Source of the DNA: CAZQKE01 sp964593865
GTDB taxonomy: Bacteria; Chloroflexota; Anaerolineae; JAAYZQ01
Direction of reading: 5' to 3'
DNA: 64,000 bases
Assembly: GCA_964593865.1 (NCBI GenBank)
Contig: CAZQKE010000093.1
Location: forward strand, 23,367-87,366
Positions 1-8,664 of this stretch are shown here, in pieces. Within the stretch, counting starts at the first letter, position 1. Each line of letters starts with the position of its first letter. The notes beneath the pieces are model-generated. The model did not search any database. It was given only the letters and a program-made list of their open reading frames with translations, and had not been told where the DNA came from. The translations under genes and the position numbers were made by a program.

Positions 1-1
1 T

Positions 2-1579
2 GACCTGATGACCGATTCGGAGCAAAAGGAAGCCGTGGCAGAAGTACTGGCTGCCCTGGACGAGTATCAGAACCTGATCCACAATATTGAAACCGCCCGC
101 ACCGCCGGAGAGGAACAAACAGTTTCCCATCTGCTCTTTCAGACATCCCGTCTGGGCAACAACATCAGCTCCCGGATCGAGCAGATCGTCGCCGACAGCG
201 AAGCCCAGATTGAGGAAGCCAACCGCGAATTTTTGGACTTTTTGCAGAACCAAATCCTGGTCGTCGCGGGAGTGTATCTCGTCATCTTGGTCCTGGCCAT
301 GCTCCTTGCCTTCACCGTGGAACGCAGCATCACCCGCCCCATCGCCGATCTGACCGAAGGGGCCAACGCCTTCCGCCGGGGCGACCTGGAAGCCTCGGTA
401 CCGGTCGTGGGGAGCGACGAATTGGCCCTGCTGGGGCAAACCCTCAACGAGATGGCAGCCCAGATCCAAGACCTCATCGGCAACCTGGAACGGCGCGTCG
501 CCGAACGCACCCGCGACCTGGAAAACCGCGCCGTTCAATTGGCCACAGCTGCCGAGGTGGGGCGGGCAGCCGCCTCCATCTTGGACCGAGAGGAATTGGC
601 CCACCGCGTCGTCAATCTGGTCCAGGAACGCTTCAACCTGTACTACGTGGCCCTCTTCCTCATTGACCCGGAAGGAGAATACGCCGTGCTCCAAGCCGGG
701 AGCGGGCCGGTCGGTCGGATCATGGAAGCGGAAGGACACAAACTGGCCGTGGGCGGCGATTCAATGGTGGGCCAAGCATGTGCCCTGCGCCAGCCGCGCA
801 TCGCCCTGGACGTGGCGGGCGGCGATGCCGACAAAGCAGGCGCGGAACCGGTCCGCTTCGATAACCCTTTGCTGCCCGAAACCCGCGCTGAACTGGCTTT
901 GCCCCTCATCGTCGGCGACGAGGTGCTCGGCGCGTTAGATGTGCAAGACCGCCGCCCCAACGCCTTCTCCGAGCCCCAGATCGCCGTTCTGCAACTGGTG
1001 GCCGATCAGGTGGCCGTCGCCCTCCAGAATGCCCAGCTCTTTGCCCAGGTCGAAATGCGGCTGGAAAGGGAACGCCGCCTCTACGGCGAGATCAGCCGCG
1101 AAGCATGGGCGCAGATTTTGACCGGACGTTCCATCGTGGGATATTACGGTGACGAGCGGGGCATCGTCCCCCTCGACGATGCCACCCTCCACGAAACGGA
1201 GCCATCCCCTTCCGCCCCGGAAGCCCAAAGCGACGAAACGGCCATCGCCTTCCCCATCGTCGTCCGCGATCAGATCATCGGCATCGTGGAAGCACGCAAG
1301 CCGCCCGGCAGGGTCGGGTGGACCGAGAGAGAACTGGCCCTGCTGGAGACCCTGGTCGGCCAGCTGGGAGCGGCCCTGGACAGCGCACGGCTTTACGAGG
1401 ACACACAACGCCGTGCCGTCCGCGACCGCCTGCTGAGCCACCTGGCAACCCGTGTGCGCGAAACGCTGGACGTGGAAACGGTGCTCCGCACCGCCGCCCT
1501 GGAGGTACAACAGGCCCTAGACCTACCCGAAGTCGTCATCCGGCTGATCAATCCGCAGGAGGAAAGCCGCCATGCCTGA
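2..1579 (+). CDS. HAMP-GAF sensor protein, 5' end outside the window
   Basis: The reading frame is open to the left edge, so the true start probably lies upstream; the first Met in frame is at 8. Counting from that Met, a helical stretch (1-80) leads into one membrane segment (about 83-104), a HAMP domain (105-157), a short coiled coil, a GAF domain (about 190-340), a divergent GAF-like module (about 355-470) and a C-terminal tail (about 475-523). There is no H-box, ATPase, GGDEF or EAL motif, so it looks like a membrane receptor that passes signals by protein contact. The stop overlaps the next start by 8 bases (ATGCCTGA), which indicates translational coupling. The GAF ligand is unknown. 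Confidence 0.85.
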   Translation, partial: DLMTDSEQKEAVAEVLAALDEYQNLIHNIETARTAGEEQTVSHLLFQTSRLGNNISSRIEQIVADSEAQIEEANREFLDFLQNQILVVAGVYLVILVLAMLLAFTVERSITRPIADLTEGANAFRRGDLEASVPVVGSDELALLGQTLNEMAAQIQDLIGNLERRVAERTRDLENRAVQLATAAEVGRAAASILDREELAHRVVNLVQERFNLYYVALFLIDPEGEYAVLQAGSGPVGRIMEAEGHKLAVGGDSMVGQACALRQPRIALDVAGGDADKAGAEPVRFDNPLLPETRAELALPLIVGDEVLGALDVQDRRPNAFSEPQIAVLQLVADQVAVALQNAQLFAQVEMRLERERRLYGEISREAWAQILTGRSIVGYYGDERGIVPLDDATLHETEPSPSAPEAQSDETAIAFPIVVRDQIIGIVEARKPPGRVGWTERELALLETLVGQLGAALDSARLYEDTQRRAVRDRLLSHLATRVRETLDVETVLRTAALEVQQALDLPEVVIRLINPQEESRHA

Positions 1580-4322
1580 GAATCGGTTCTCCCCAGCGCG
1601 GTGGCGGCGGGTGTTCATGCCCGCCTCGCGGCTGGCCCGCCTGACCCTGATTCTGATCGCCGCCGGTATCAGCATCGTCGGCATCCAACTGCTGCTCTAT
1701 TCCCAGACCGGCGTCCCGCAGACACTGCTGGCCGCCGGAAGTGTGGCCCTGTCCGTCATCCTGAGCTTCATCGCCTACGGCTTTGCCCGGCAACGGCGAA
1801 GACGCCCGGCCGGTATCCTGTTGCTGGCGGCAACCATCATCGCCTACGGTGGCGGGGAGTTGGCCTTTTGGGGAATCACAACCTTTTTCACCCTGGGAGG
1901 GTTGCTGGTCATCTCCCTGGTCTGCTTGACGGCCTTCCCCCGCCGCTGGGGTATATGGCTGACAACCAGCGGTCTGTATCTGATCATCATCCTGCTGATC
2001 AACCAGGTGGAGCCGCTGCCTCGGCACAACGCCCGCGACCTGGCAACGTTGAGCATCCAGATCACGGCGGCGACCTCCCTAGTTGCCATCTTTGTCCTGT
2101 GGCAGATCGTCCGCGCGGTGCGCGGTATCAGCACCATCCGCACCCGTTTGCTCATCGCCTTTGTAGGCGTCACCGTCCTGCCCGCCCTCATCATCATCAG
2201 CGGATCCATCGTCGGCGGCCTTACTTCGGGGCGGCAGCGCGTGCAGGCCCAACTGGAATCGGTCGTCACCCTCAAAGAGGCCGAGATCCAAACCTGGCTC
2301 GATAACCTCCAAGCGGACCTGATCTTGAGCCTGACCGGCGACGAGGTTGCCCGCCGCCTCATCGTGCTCTTGGAAGAACAGGACCCTTCTCTCTACCCCA
2401 TCGGCTACAGCGTCCTGCAGACCCGTTTCCGTCAAGTCATCCAAGAACCGGGACGATTTGAGGACCTCTTCCTGATGGATCTGAACGGTCAGATCCTCGT
2501 CTCAACCGATACGGCGATGGAGGGCCAGAACCATTCCCAGGAAGCGTACTTCCAACAGGGCCTCAAAGGGCCTAGCGTACAGGCCCCCTTCTACGACGTA
2601 ACCATCGGCGAGACGGTGATCGTTGCTTCCCGACCCGTATACAACCATCAAAGACAGGTCATCGGCGTCTTGGCCGGGCGGGCCAACATGGGCACCCTGG
2701 ATGAGATCATGAGCGAGCGGGCCGGGCTGGGCGAAACGGGGGAGACCTACTTGGTCGGCTCCGATTACACCCTGCTGACCGCCAATCGTTTCGGCGAAAA
2801 GGGCATCAAGGTACGCACCGAAGGGACGTACAAGGCCATTGCAGAGCAAAGCAACGGCTCCGGAACCTATGACAACTACCACGGTGTACCGGTGGTCGGC
2901 TCGTACCGTTGGCTGCCGACCATCCAAACCGCCCTCCTGGCCGAGCAATCTCAGGCGGAGGCGTTCCGGCCGGTCTACCAGATGATGGGGATAATGACCG
3001 GAGTCGGCCTGTTGGCCATCTTGCTGGCGGTGGGGGTCTCCCTCATCGTCGCGCAAGGGATCGCCGAGCCGTTGGCAGCCCTGGCCGATACGGCCACCGA
3101 GATCGCCCGCGGCGACCTGACGCGCACCGCTCCCGTGCAAGGGGAAGACGAGATCGCAACCGTGGCCCGTGCTTTCAACAGCATGACCGCCCAGCTACGG
3201 GAGATGATCGGCAACCTGGAACGGCGCGTCGCCGAACGCACCCGCGAACTGGAACGCCGCTCCCGTTACCTGGAAGCCACGACCGAAGTCATGCGCACCG
3301 CCGCTACCGTGCTGGAAATTGAACCCCTCCTCCAACAGATCGTGGAATCCATCCGCCAGCAATTTGACCTGTATTACGTAGGTCTCTTCTTGGTGGAGAA
3401 GAGCGACGACGGAGGAGAGACATGGGCCGTCCTGCGGGCAGGAACGGGGGAAAGCGGCAAACTGCTCTTGGAGCGAGGGTACAAGCAACGGATCGGTGAA
3501 GGGATGGTCGGCTGGTGCATTACCCACGCGGAACCCCGGATCGCCCATCGGGCCGAAACGGACGACATCCGTTTGGATACGCCGGAGCTGCCGGAAACCC
3601 GCTGGGAGGCCGCCCTGCCCTTGCGCTCCAGGGGCCGGGTGTTGGGTGCTCTATCGGTCCAGCATACCTCCGTCCTGGAGTACGACCGGGAGGCCGTCCA
3701 GGTCTTGCAGACGATGGCCGATCAGGTGGCCGTCGCCATTGACAACGCCCGCCTGTTCGCCGAACGCCAGGAAGCCATCGAAGCCGTACAGCGGGCCTAC
3801 GGCGAATTGAGCCGCCGGGCGTGGCAGCAGATCCTGCAGATGCGCCCCGACCTGAGTTTCCGCAGCGACCGCGATGGCGTCCGCCGCGCCGGTGATCTCT
3901 GGCGACCGGAGATGGAGGAGGCTTTGCGCCTGGGCCAAACGGTCCAAAGCCGCGACCCGCAAAAGGATGGCCGATACGCCCTGGCCGTGCCGATCCGAGT
4001 GCGCGGCCAAGTGATCGGCGTCCTGGATACCTACAAACCGGCGGAAGCAGGTCCCTGGACGGCAGAAGAGATCGCCCTCATGGAGGCCATAGCCGCCCAA
4101 TTGGATGCGGCCCTGGAAAGCGCACGACTGTACCAGGATACCCAACGGCGGGCCGCCCGCGAGGAGGCCATCCGTCGCGTCACCGAACGGATGCGCCGTT
4201 CCGTGGAAGTGGAGGCGATCTTGCAAAACACCGTGACCGAGCTGGCCGCCGCCCTGGGCGTTCCCAGGGCCTATGTCCGCCTAGGCACAGAGGAGGAACT
4301 GCGATCAAACCGCCGAGAGTAG
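1572..4322 (+). CDS. Membrane receptor: multi-TM / dCache-like / HAMP / GAF
   Basis: A 916-aa protein. Residues about 20-185 hold five or six hydrophobic segments, followed by another membrane segment (about 198-222). An extracytoplasmic dCache-like region (about 230-465) includes the typical YLVGSDYTLL stretch. Then come a membrane segment (about 475-497), HAMP (498-550), GAF (about 590-735), the divergent GAF-like module with the motif DLWRPEMEEA (about 750-870) and the shared C-terminal tail ending near VRLG. No catalytic output domain is visible. The start ATG sits inside the end of the preceding gene. The combination of a multi-TM module with a dCache domain suggests two separate inputs, but neither ligand can be inferred. 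Confidence 0.85.
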   Translation: MPENRFSPARWRRVFMPASRLARLTLILIAAGISIVGIQLLLYSQTGVPQTLLAAGSVALSVILSFIAYGFARQRRRRPAGILLLAATIIAYGGGELAFWGITTFFTLGGLLVISLVCLTAFPRRWGIWLTTSGLYLIIILLINQVEPLPRHNARDLATLSIQITAATSLVAIFVLWQIVRAVRGISTIRTRLLIAFVGVTVLPALIIISGSIVGGLTSGRQRVQAQLESVVTLKEAEIQTWLDNLQADLILSLTGDEVARRLIVLLEEQDPSLYPIGYSVLQTRFRQVIQEPGRFEDLFLMDLNGQILVSTDTAMEGQNHSQEAYFQQGLKGPSVQAPFYDVTIGETVIVASRPVYNHQRQVIGVLAGRANMGTLDEIMSERAGLGETGETYLVGSDYTLLTANRFGEKGIKVRTEGTYKAIAEQSNGSGTYDNYHGVPVVGSYRWLPTIQTALLAEQSQAEAFRPVYQMMGIMTGVGLLAILLAVGVSLIVAQGIAEPLAALADTATEIARGDLTRTAPVQGEDEIATVARAFNSMTAQLREMIGNLERRVAERTRELERRSRYLEATTEVMRTAATVLEIEPLLQQIVESIRQQFDLYYVGLFLVEKSDDGGETWAVLRAGTGESGKLLLERGYKQRIGEGMVGWCITHAEPRIAHRAETDDIRLDTPELPETRWEAALPLRSRGRVLGALSVQHTSVLEYDREAVQVLQTMADQVAVAIDNARLFAERQEAIEAVQRAYGELSRRAWQQILQMRPDLSFRSDRDGVRRAGDLWRPEMEEALRLGQTVQSRDPQKDGRYALAVPIRVRGQVIGVLDTYKPAEAGPWTAEEIALMEAIAAQLDAALESARLYQDTQRRAAREEAIRRVTERMRRSVEVEAILQNTVTELAAALGVPRAYVRLGTEEELRSNRRE

Positions 4323-4383
4323 CACGGCCCGGTCGGCTTCGTGGGGCATGTTGCCCCTTCGGGCTTTTGCCCCGTGGGCCGTG
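4323..4383 (+). other. Structured intercistronic element before the ParA gene
   Basis: Directly after the stop codon of the upstream receptor gene, CACGGCCC (4323-4330) pairs perfectly with GGGCCGTG (4376-4383). The pair encloses a hairpin GGGGCA-TGT-TGCCCC (4343-4357) and a smaller GGGC-TTTT-GCCC hairpin. The result would be a three-way RNA junction in the 176-base gap before the ParA gene. There is no run of T downstream, so it is not a canonical terminator. It could tune stability or coupling, or be a relative of repeat family B. No promoter was recognised in the gap. Confidence 0.45.
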
Positions 4384-4498
4384 TAAGGCAAACGCATGGA
4401 CAAGGTTTCGCGCCGCCGGGAAAGGGCGCATCCTGTGCAACGGGTGCTCCGGCCCCCGGCAGGCGAGAGCAGCATAGCGCGAGATTTCCGAGGCAAAT

Positions 4499-5296
4499 AT
4501 GAGCGCGACAATCGCCATCGGCCACCAGAAAGGTGGGGTGGCAAAAACAACAACCTGTCTTTCCCTGGGTGGGGCATTGGCCGAGATGGGCCACAACGTC
4601 CTCCTGATTGACCTGGACCCCCAGGCCAATCTGACCCTTTCCCTGGGCTTGGATCCCGGTCGCCTGTGGCGAACGGTGGTGGATGTGCTGCTGGGCAACG
4701 ATTCCCTGGTCGGCATCAGCCGGGAAAGCGGCATCTTGGGTTTGGACATTGCCCCGGCCAACCAAGAACTGGCCCTGGCCGACAAAGTGCTCTACACCCG
4801 GCCCGACTACCAATACCGGCTCCGAGAGGCGTTGGACCACATCTATCCGGGGCTGTACGACTATATCCTGCTCGATTGCCCACCGGCCCTTTCGCCGCTG
4901 ACCCTCAACGCCTTGACCGCCGCCCGACTGACGATCATCCCGGTCCAATGCGATGCTTACGCCGCGCAATCACTGCAGAAAACCGTTGACCTTATCGCCC
5001 AGCTGGGCGAGCGGTGCAACCCTGCCCTCACATATCGGCTGTTGGTCACAATGTACGATCAGCGCAACAAGATCAGCCGTATCATCCTGGAGGAACTGCA
5101 ACGGCAATACGGTCCTCACCTGCTCCGCACCCTGATCCAGATAGACACCAAACTGCGGGAAAGCCCTCGCTACGGCAAACCGATCACCGTCTACGCTCCC
5201 CGCTCACGGGGCGCGCAACAGTACCGGGCGTTGGCCCAAGAGGTGAAGGACCTGATGGACGGCCTGGCCGGGCAAAACGAGGGGAACAATGGCTGA
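4499..5296 (+). CDS. ParA/Soj-type P-loop ATPase
   Basis: A 265-aa ParA/MinD-family ATPase. The deviant Walker A is KGGVAKTT near residues 11-18, with the signature Lys and Ala where Gly is commoner; LLIDLDPQANLT follows as the Walker A' region and YILLDCPPALSPLT as Walker B. Family members dimerise on ATP and position plasmids, chromosomes or protein arrays. Here no ParB gene or parS-like repeats are visible, and the gene sits between GAF sensor genes, overlapping the next start by 8 bases (ATGGCTGA). That context favours a role in positioning or assembling a sensory complex over DNA segregation. This is an inference, since orphan ParA proteins also act on other cargos. Confidence 0.85.
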   Translation: MSATIAIGHQKGGVAKTTTCLSLGGALAEMGHNVLLIDLDPQANLTLSLGLDPGRLWRTVVDVLLGNDSLVGISRESGILGLDIAPANQELALADKVLYTRPDYQYRLREALDHIYPGLYDYILLDCPPALSPLTLNALTAARLTIIPVQCDAYAAQSLQKTVDLIAQLGERCNPALTYRLLVTMYDQRNKISRIILEELQRQYGPHLLRTLIQIDTKLRESPRYGKPITVYAPRSRGAQQYRALAQEVKDLMDGLAGQNEGNNG

Positions 5297-8200
5297 TGAC
5301 GAAATGAAACGCCTGCTGGACGGACTCCTGACGACGGAGACAGGAGAACCGGACAAACAAACGATCCCTGTGACCCGGCGATGGAATCGTCGGGCGATCC
5401 AGCTCCAAACGGCAGCCGAGGTAGCGGCAGCCGCCACCTCCATCCTGGAGTTGGACCGACTCCTGCCCCTGGTGGTGGACCTGATCCGCGACCGCTTCGG
5501 CCTCTACTATGTCGGCATCTTTTTGCTGGAGGAACAACCCTCTCCCGAAGGAGAACGGTATGCCACCTTGGTCGCCGCCACCGGGCGGGCCGGGCAGCGG
5601 ATGATGGAAGCAGGGTACAAAATGCGGGTTGGGGGCGATTCCATGGTCGGTTGGTGCATGGCCCGGGGCCGTGCCCGCATCGCCCTGGATGTAGGCAAGG
5701 ACGCCGTGCGTTTTGACAACCCCTACCTGCCCGACACCCGCTCCGAAATGGCCTTGCCCCTCCTCAGCCGAGGCCAGGTGATCGGAGCCATGACCATCCA
5801 ATCCACCCTCCCGGCGGCCTTTACCGAGGACGACATCATTGCCCTGCAGACGATGGCCGACCAGCTGGCCAACGCCATCCAGAACGCCCGTCTATTTGAG
5901 GAGCGGGAACGGCGCATCACCGAACTTTCCATCATCAACGAGATCGGGCGGGCCATGTCCGCGACCCTGACGATGGATGCCTTGCTGGAGGTTGTCCACC
6001 TGCAGGTCAGCCGCCTTTTTGACACGACCAACTTTTACATCGCCCTCTATGAGGAGGGCAGCGAATATTGGCGCTCGGCCTTTCATATAGAGCGCGGAGA
6101 GCAACAACCCCTGGCCCGCTACAGCATCAAATCCGGGCTGACCGGTTACATCATCCGCCACCGTCGCCCTTTGCTCTTCCGCTCCTCCCAGGAAGTGACG
6201 GCCTTTTTGGAAGAACAGGGAATTCCGCTCCTGGGCGAGATGGCCCGCTCCTGGCTGGGCGTACCCCTCCTCGTCGCCAACAAGCTGGTGGGTGTCATGG
6301 CCATCCAAAGCTACGAACAAGACCATCTCTACGACGAACAGGACCTGGCCCTCTTTTCCACCATCGCCGCCCAGGTCGCCACCGCCCTGGAAAACGCACG
6401 TCTATTCCAAGAACGCGAGCGGCAGATCGTGGAGCTGGAGATCCTAGACCAGATCCGGCAGGCGATCTCCCAGCAACTTGAACTGGACCAGGTCCTGGAG
6501 ACCGTCTATGAGCAGGTGCGGCGGATCATGCCCGCCGATGCCTTCTTCTTGGCCTTGTACGACGCCAGAACCGATCTCGTCACCTATCCCCTGGTGTACG
6601 ATCAGGGCCGCCGTTATGAGATGCCCTCTGTGCCCTTGGCGCCTACCGGCCACCTGGCCCGCGTGTTGAAGACGAAGGAACCGGTCCTCTTGAACCGCAC
6701 CGCCGAGGAATTGGCAACTTTTGAGCTCCGTCCGGAACAGGCAATAGGGGATGTGGAAAAACCTTCCGCATCGTTGCTCTTTGTTCCCCTTTCCACCGGT
6801 CGGCAGATCACAGGCGTTATGTCCGCCCAAAGCTACCGGTTGAATGCCTACGACGAGCGACACGTCGCCCTGCTCCAAGCCATTGCCGATCAGACGGCCA
6901 TCGCCATAGAGCGGGCCAGTCTGTTCGAAGAAGTCCGCAGCCGCGCCGAGGAATTGGCCGTTCTCAACGAGATCGGGCAAACCATCTCCTCGGTCCTGGA
7001 CCTGGATGCCTTGCTGCACCGCATTGTAGACACGATCAAAGAGCGATTCGGCCACTATTTCGTCGGCATCTTGCTTTTGGAAGGGGATGAACTGGTCTTC
7101 CGCAGCGGCAGCATCGTCGGCGACTCCGGCGTCCGCTGGGAGCGCGGAGACCTACGGTTGGCCCTGGATGGGTATGGGCTGAACGTCGCCGCGGCCACCA
7201 GCGGCCGGCCGGTTCTGGTCAACGATGTGAGCCGCGATGAGCGGTACGGCACGGTGGAGGGCCTGGAACCGGTCAAGGCCGAACTGGATGTTCCCATCAC
7301 CGTCAAAGGGCGCGTCATCGGAACCCTGACGGTCCAAAGCGATCACGTCCACGCTTTCAGCCAGAACGATGTGGCCGTGATGCAGGCCTTGGCCAGCCAG
7401 GCGGGTGTCGCCATTGAAAACGCCCGCCTATTTGAGCAGGCTCAGCGACGGGCAAAAGAACAAGCAACGCTGCGCAAGATCACAGAGATCATCAGCACGG
7501 CCCGCGACATGCAATCCCTCCTGGACGAAGCATTGGATCAGACGCTAGAGGCACTGGGCCTGGACGCCGGGTTGGTCGCCCTCTATTCCCAGGAAAAGAG
7601 AGGGTTAGTTCTGGTCACCCATCGGGGACTCCCGCAAGCCCTGTCCCGGTCTTTGCAAGAACAAGGGTTTGAAGGGACTCTGTGTGCTTACGTCTATCAA
7701 ACGGGGGAAACCGTCAGCCTGCACGACCTGCGGGAAGGTTCGCCGGTCAACATGGAGAAGGCGATTGAATTGGGCCTATTGGCCTATCTGGGCACACCCA
7801 TCGGCGTCAAGGGACAACGATGGGGGATCATGTGCTTTTTCCATCGCTCCCCCCGTTCCATCCACACCGCCGAGATCGCCTTGCTGCGTGCCATCGGCGA
7901 TCAGGTGGGTCTCGGCATTGAGAACGTCCGCCTTCTGGAGGAGACGCAGGCCGCCCTGGCCGAAAGCGAGGCTCTCTACCAAGCGACGCGGGCCATCAGC
8001 GAGCCGTTGGGACTAGAACCCTTGACCGAAAGCCTGGTCGAGGCAGCCTGTCGCCTGACCAATGCCCGTCATGGCGCGGTCCTGACCCTGGACCCGGAAA
8101 GTGGGAAACCGATGCACTTCAAGACCTACGGTGTAGACCTGGAGAAATTCCCCATACGCCGCTTGCCAAAAGGCGAAGGGCTGTTGGGCTTGGTCCTCGC

Positions 8201-8663
8201 CGGCCGAACCATCCGTATAGACGACCTGCAAGGCCATCCCGGAGCCACCGCTGCCCCCGACTGGCACTTTCCCATCCGCACCGTTTTGGGCGTCCCCTTA
8301 TTTTACGGCGGCGAGGTCCGGGGCTTGGTCATGGTCGGCAGCCCCAAAGACCGAGAAGTGTTCACCCAACGGGATGAGCGGGTTCTGACCAGCCTTGCTA
8401 CCCAAGCCGCCATCGCCATTGAGAGCCGCCGCTTGCTCGAACAGGCCCAGAACCGCGCCCGGCAGGAGCGCACCCTGCGCGAGATCGCCACCCGCGTCCG
8501 CGCCGCAACCGACACCGAAACCGTGATGCGGGCCGCCGTGCGCGAACTGGGACGAGTACTGAATCGGCCCACCTTCATCCGCCTGGGCGACGAACGGCAA
8601 CTCATCCATCCCGCAACCACGCCCGGCGACAACGGAAACGGCGCGAACCGAGGAGGCGCGTGA
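5289..8663 (+). CDS. Soluble protein with six tandem GAF domains
   Basis: A 1124-aa protein with no membrane segment. Six GAF domains follow one another (about 35-200, 212-375, 380-545, 550-715, 720-880, 885-1050), joined by helical linkers carrying repeats such as LFEERERRI and RAEELAVLNEIG. The C-terminal tail (about 1058-1124) matches those of the neighbouring sensors. No kinase, cyclase or DNA-binding module is present. GAF domains bind small ligands or chromophores and dimerise through their linker helices, so a rod-like sensor or scaffold is plausible. There is no conserved Cys of the phytochrome type at an obvious chromophore site. Its start overlaps the ParA gene, so the two products are probably made together. 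Confidence 0.85.
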   Translation: MADDEMKRLLDGLLTTETGEPDKQTIPVTRRWNRRAIQLQTAAEVAAAATSILELDRLLPLVVDLIRDRFGLYYVGIFLLEEQPSPEGERYATLVAATGRAGQRMMEAGYKMRVGGDSMVGWCMARGRARIALDVGKDAVRFDNPYLPDTRSEMALPLLSRGQVIGAMTIQSTLPAAFTEDDIIALQTMADQLANAIQNARLFEERERRITELSIINEIGRAMSATLTMDALLEVVHLQVSRLFDTTNFYIALYEEGSEYWRSAFHIERGEQQPLARYSIKSGLTGYIIRHRRPLLFRSSQEVTAFLEEQGIPLLGEMARSWLGVPLLVANKLVGVMAIQSYEQDHLYDEQDLALFSTIAAQVATALENARLFQERERQIVELEILDQIRQAISQQLELDQVLETVYEQVRRIMPADAFFLALYDARTDLVTYPLVYDQGRRYEMPSVPLAPTGHLARVLKTKEPVLLNRTAEELATFELRPEQAIGDVEKPSASLLFVPLSTGRQITGVMSAQSYRLNAYDERHVALLQAIADQTAIAIERASLFEEVRSRAEELAVLNEIGQTISSVLDLDALLHRIVDTIKERFGHYFVGILLLEGDELVFRSGSIVGDSGVRWERGDLRLALDGYGLNVAAATSGRPVLVNDVSRDERYGTVEGLEPVKAELDVPITVKGRVIGTLTVQSDHVHAFSQNDVAVMQALASQAGVAIENARLFEQAQRRAKEQATLRKITEIISTARDMQSLLDEALDQTLEALGLDAGLVALYSQEKRGLVLVTHRGLPQALSRSLQEQGFEGTLCAYVYQTGETVSLHDLREGSPVNMEKAIELGLLAYLGTPIGVKGQRWGIMCFFHRSPRSIHTAEIALLRAIGDQVGLGIENVRLLEETQAALAESEALYQATRAISEPLGLEPLTESLVEAACRLTNARHGAVLTLDPESGKPMHFKTYGVDLEKFPIRRLPKGEGLLGLVLAGRTIRIDDLQGHPGATAAPDWHFPIRTVLGVPLFYGGEVRGLVMVGSPKDREVFTQRDERVLTSLATQAAIAIESRRLLEQAQNRARQERTLREIATRVRAATDTETVMRAAVRELGRVLNRPTFIRLGDERQLIHPATTPGDNGNGANRGGA

Positions 8664-8664
8664 G

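Noticed and set aside
4499..5296. Plasmid or chromosome partition locus
   Set aside because: No ParB gene, parS repeats or replication gene was seen; the neighbours are sensor genes.
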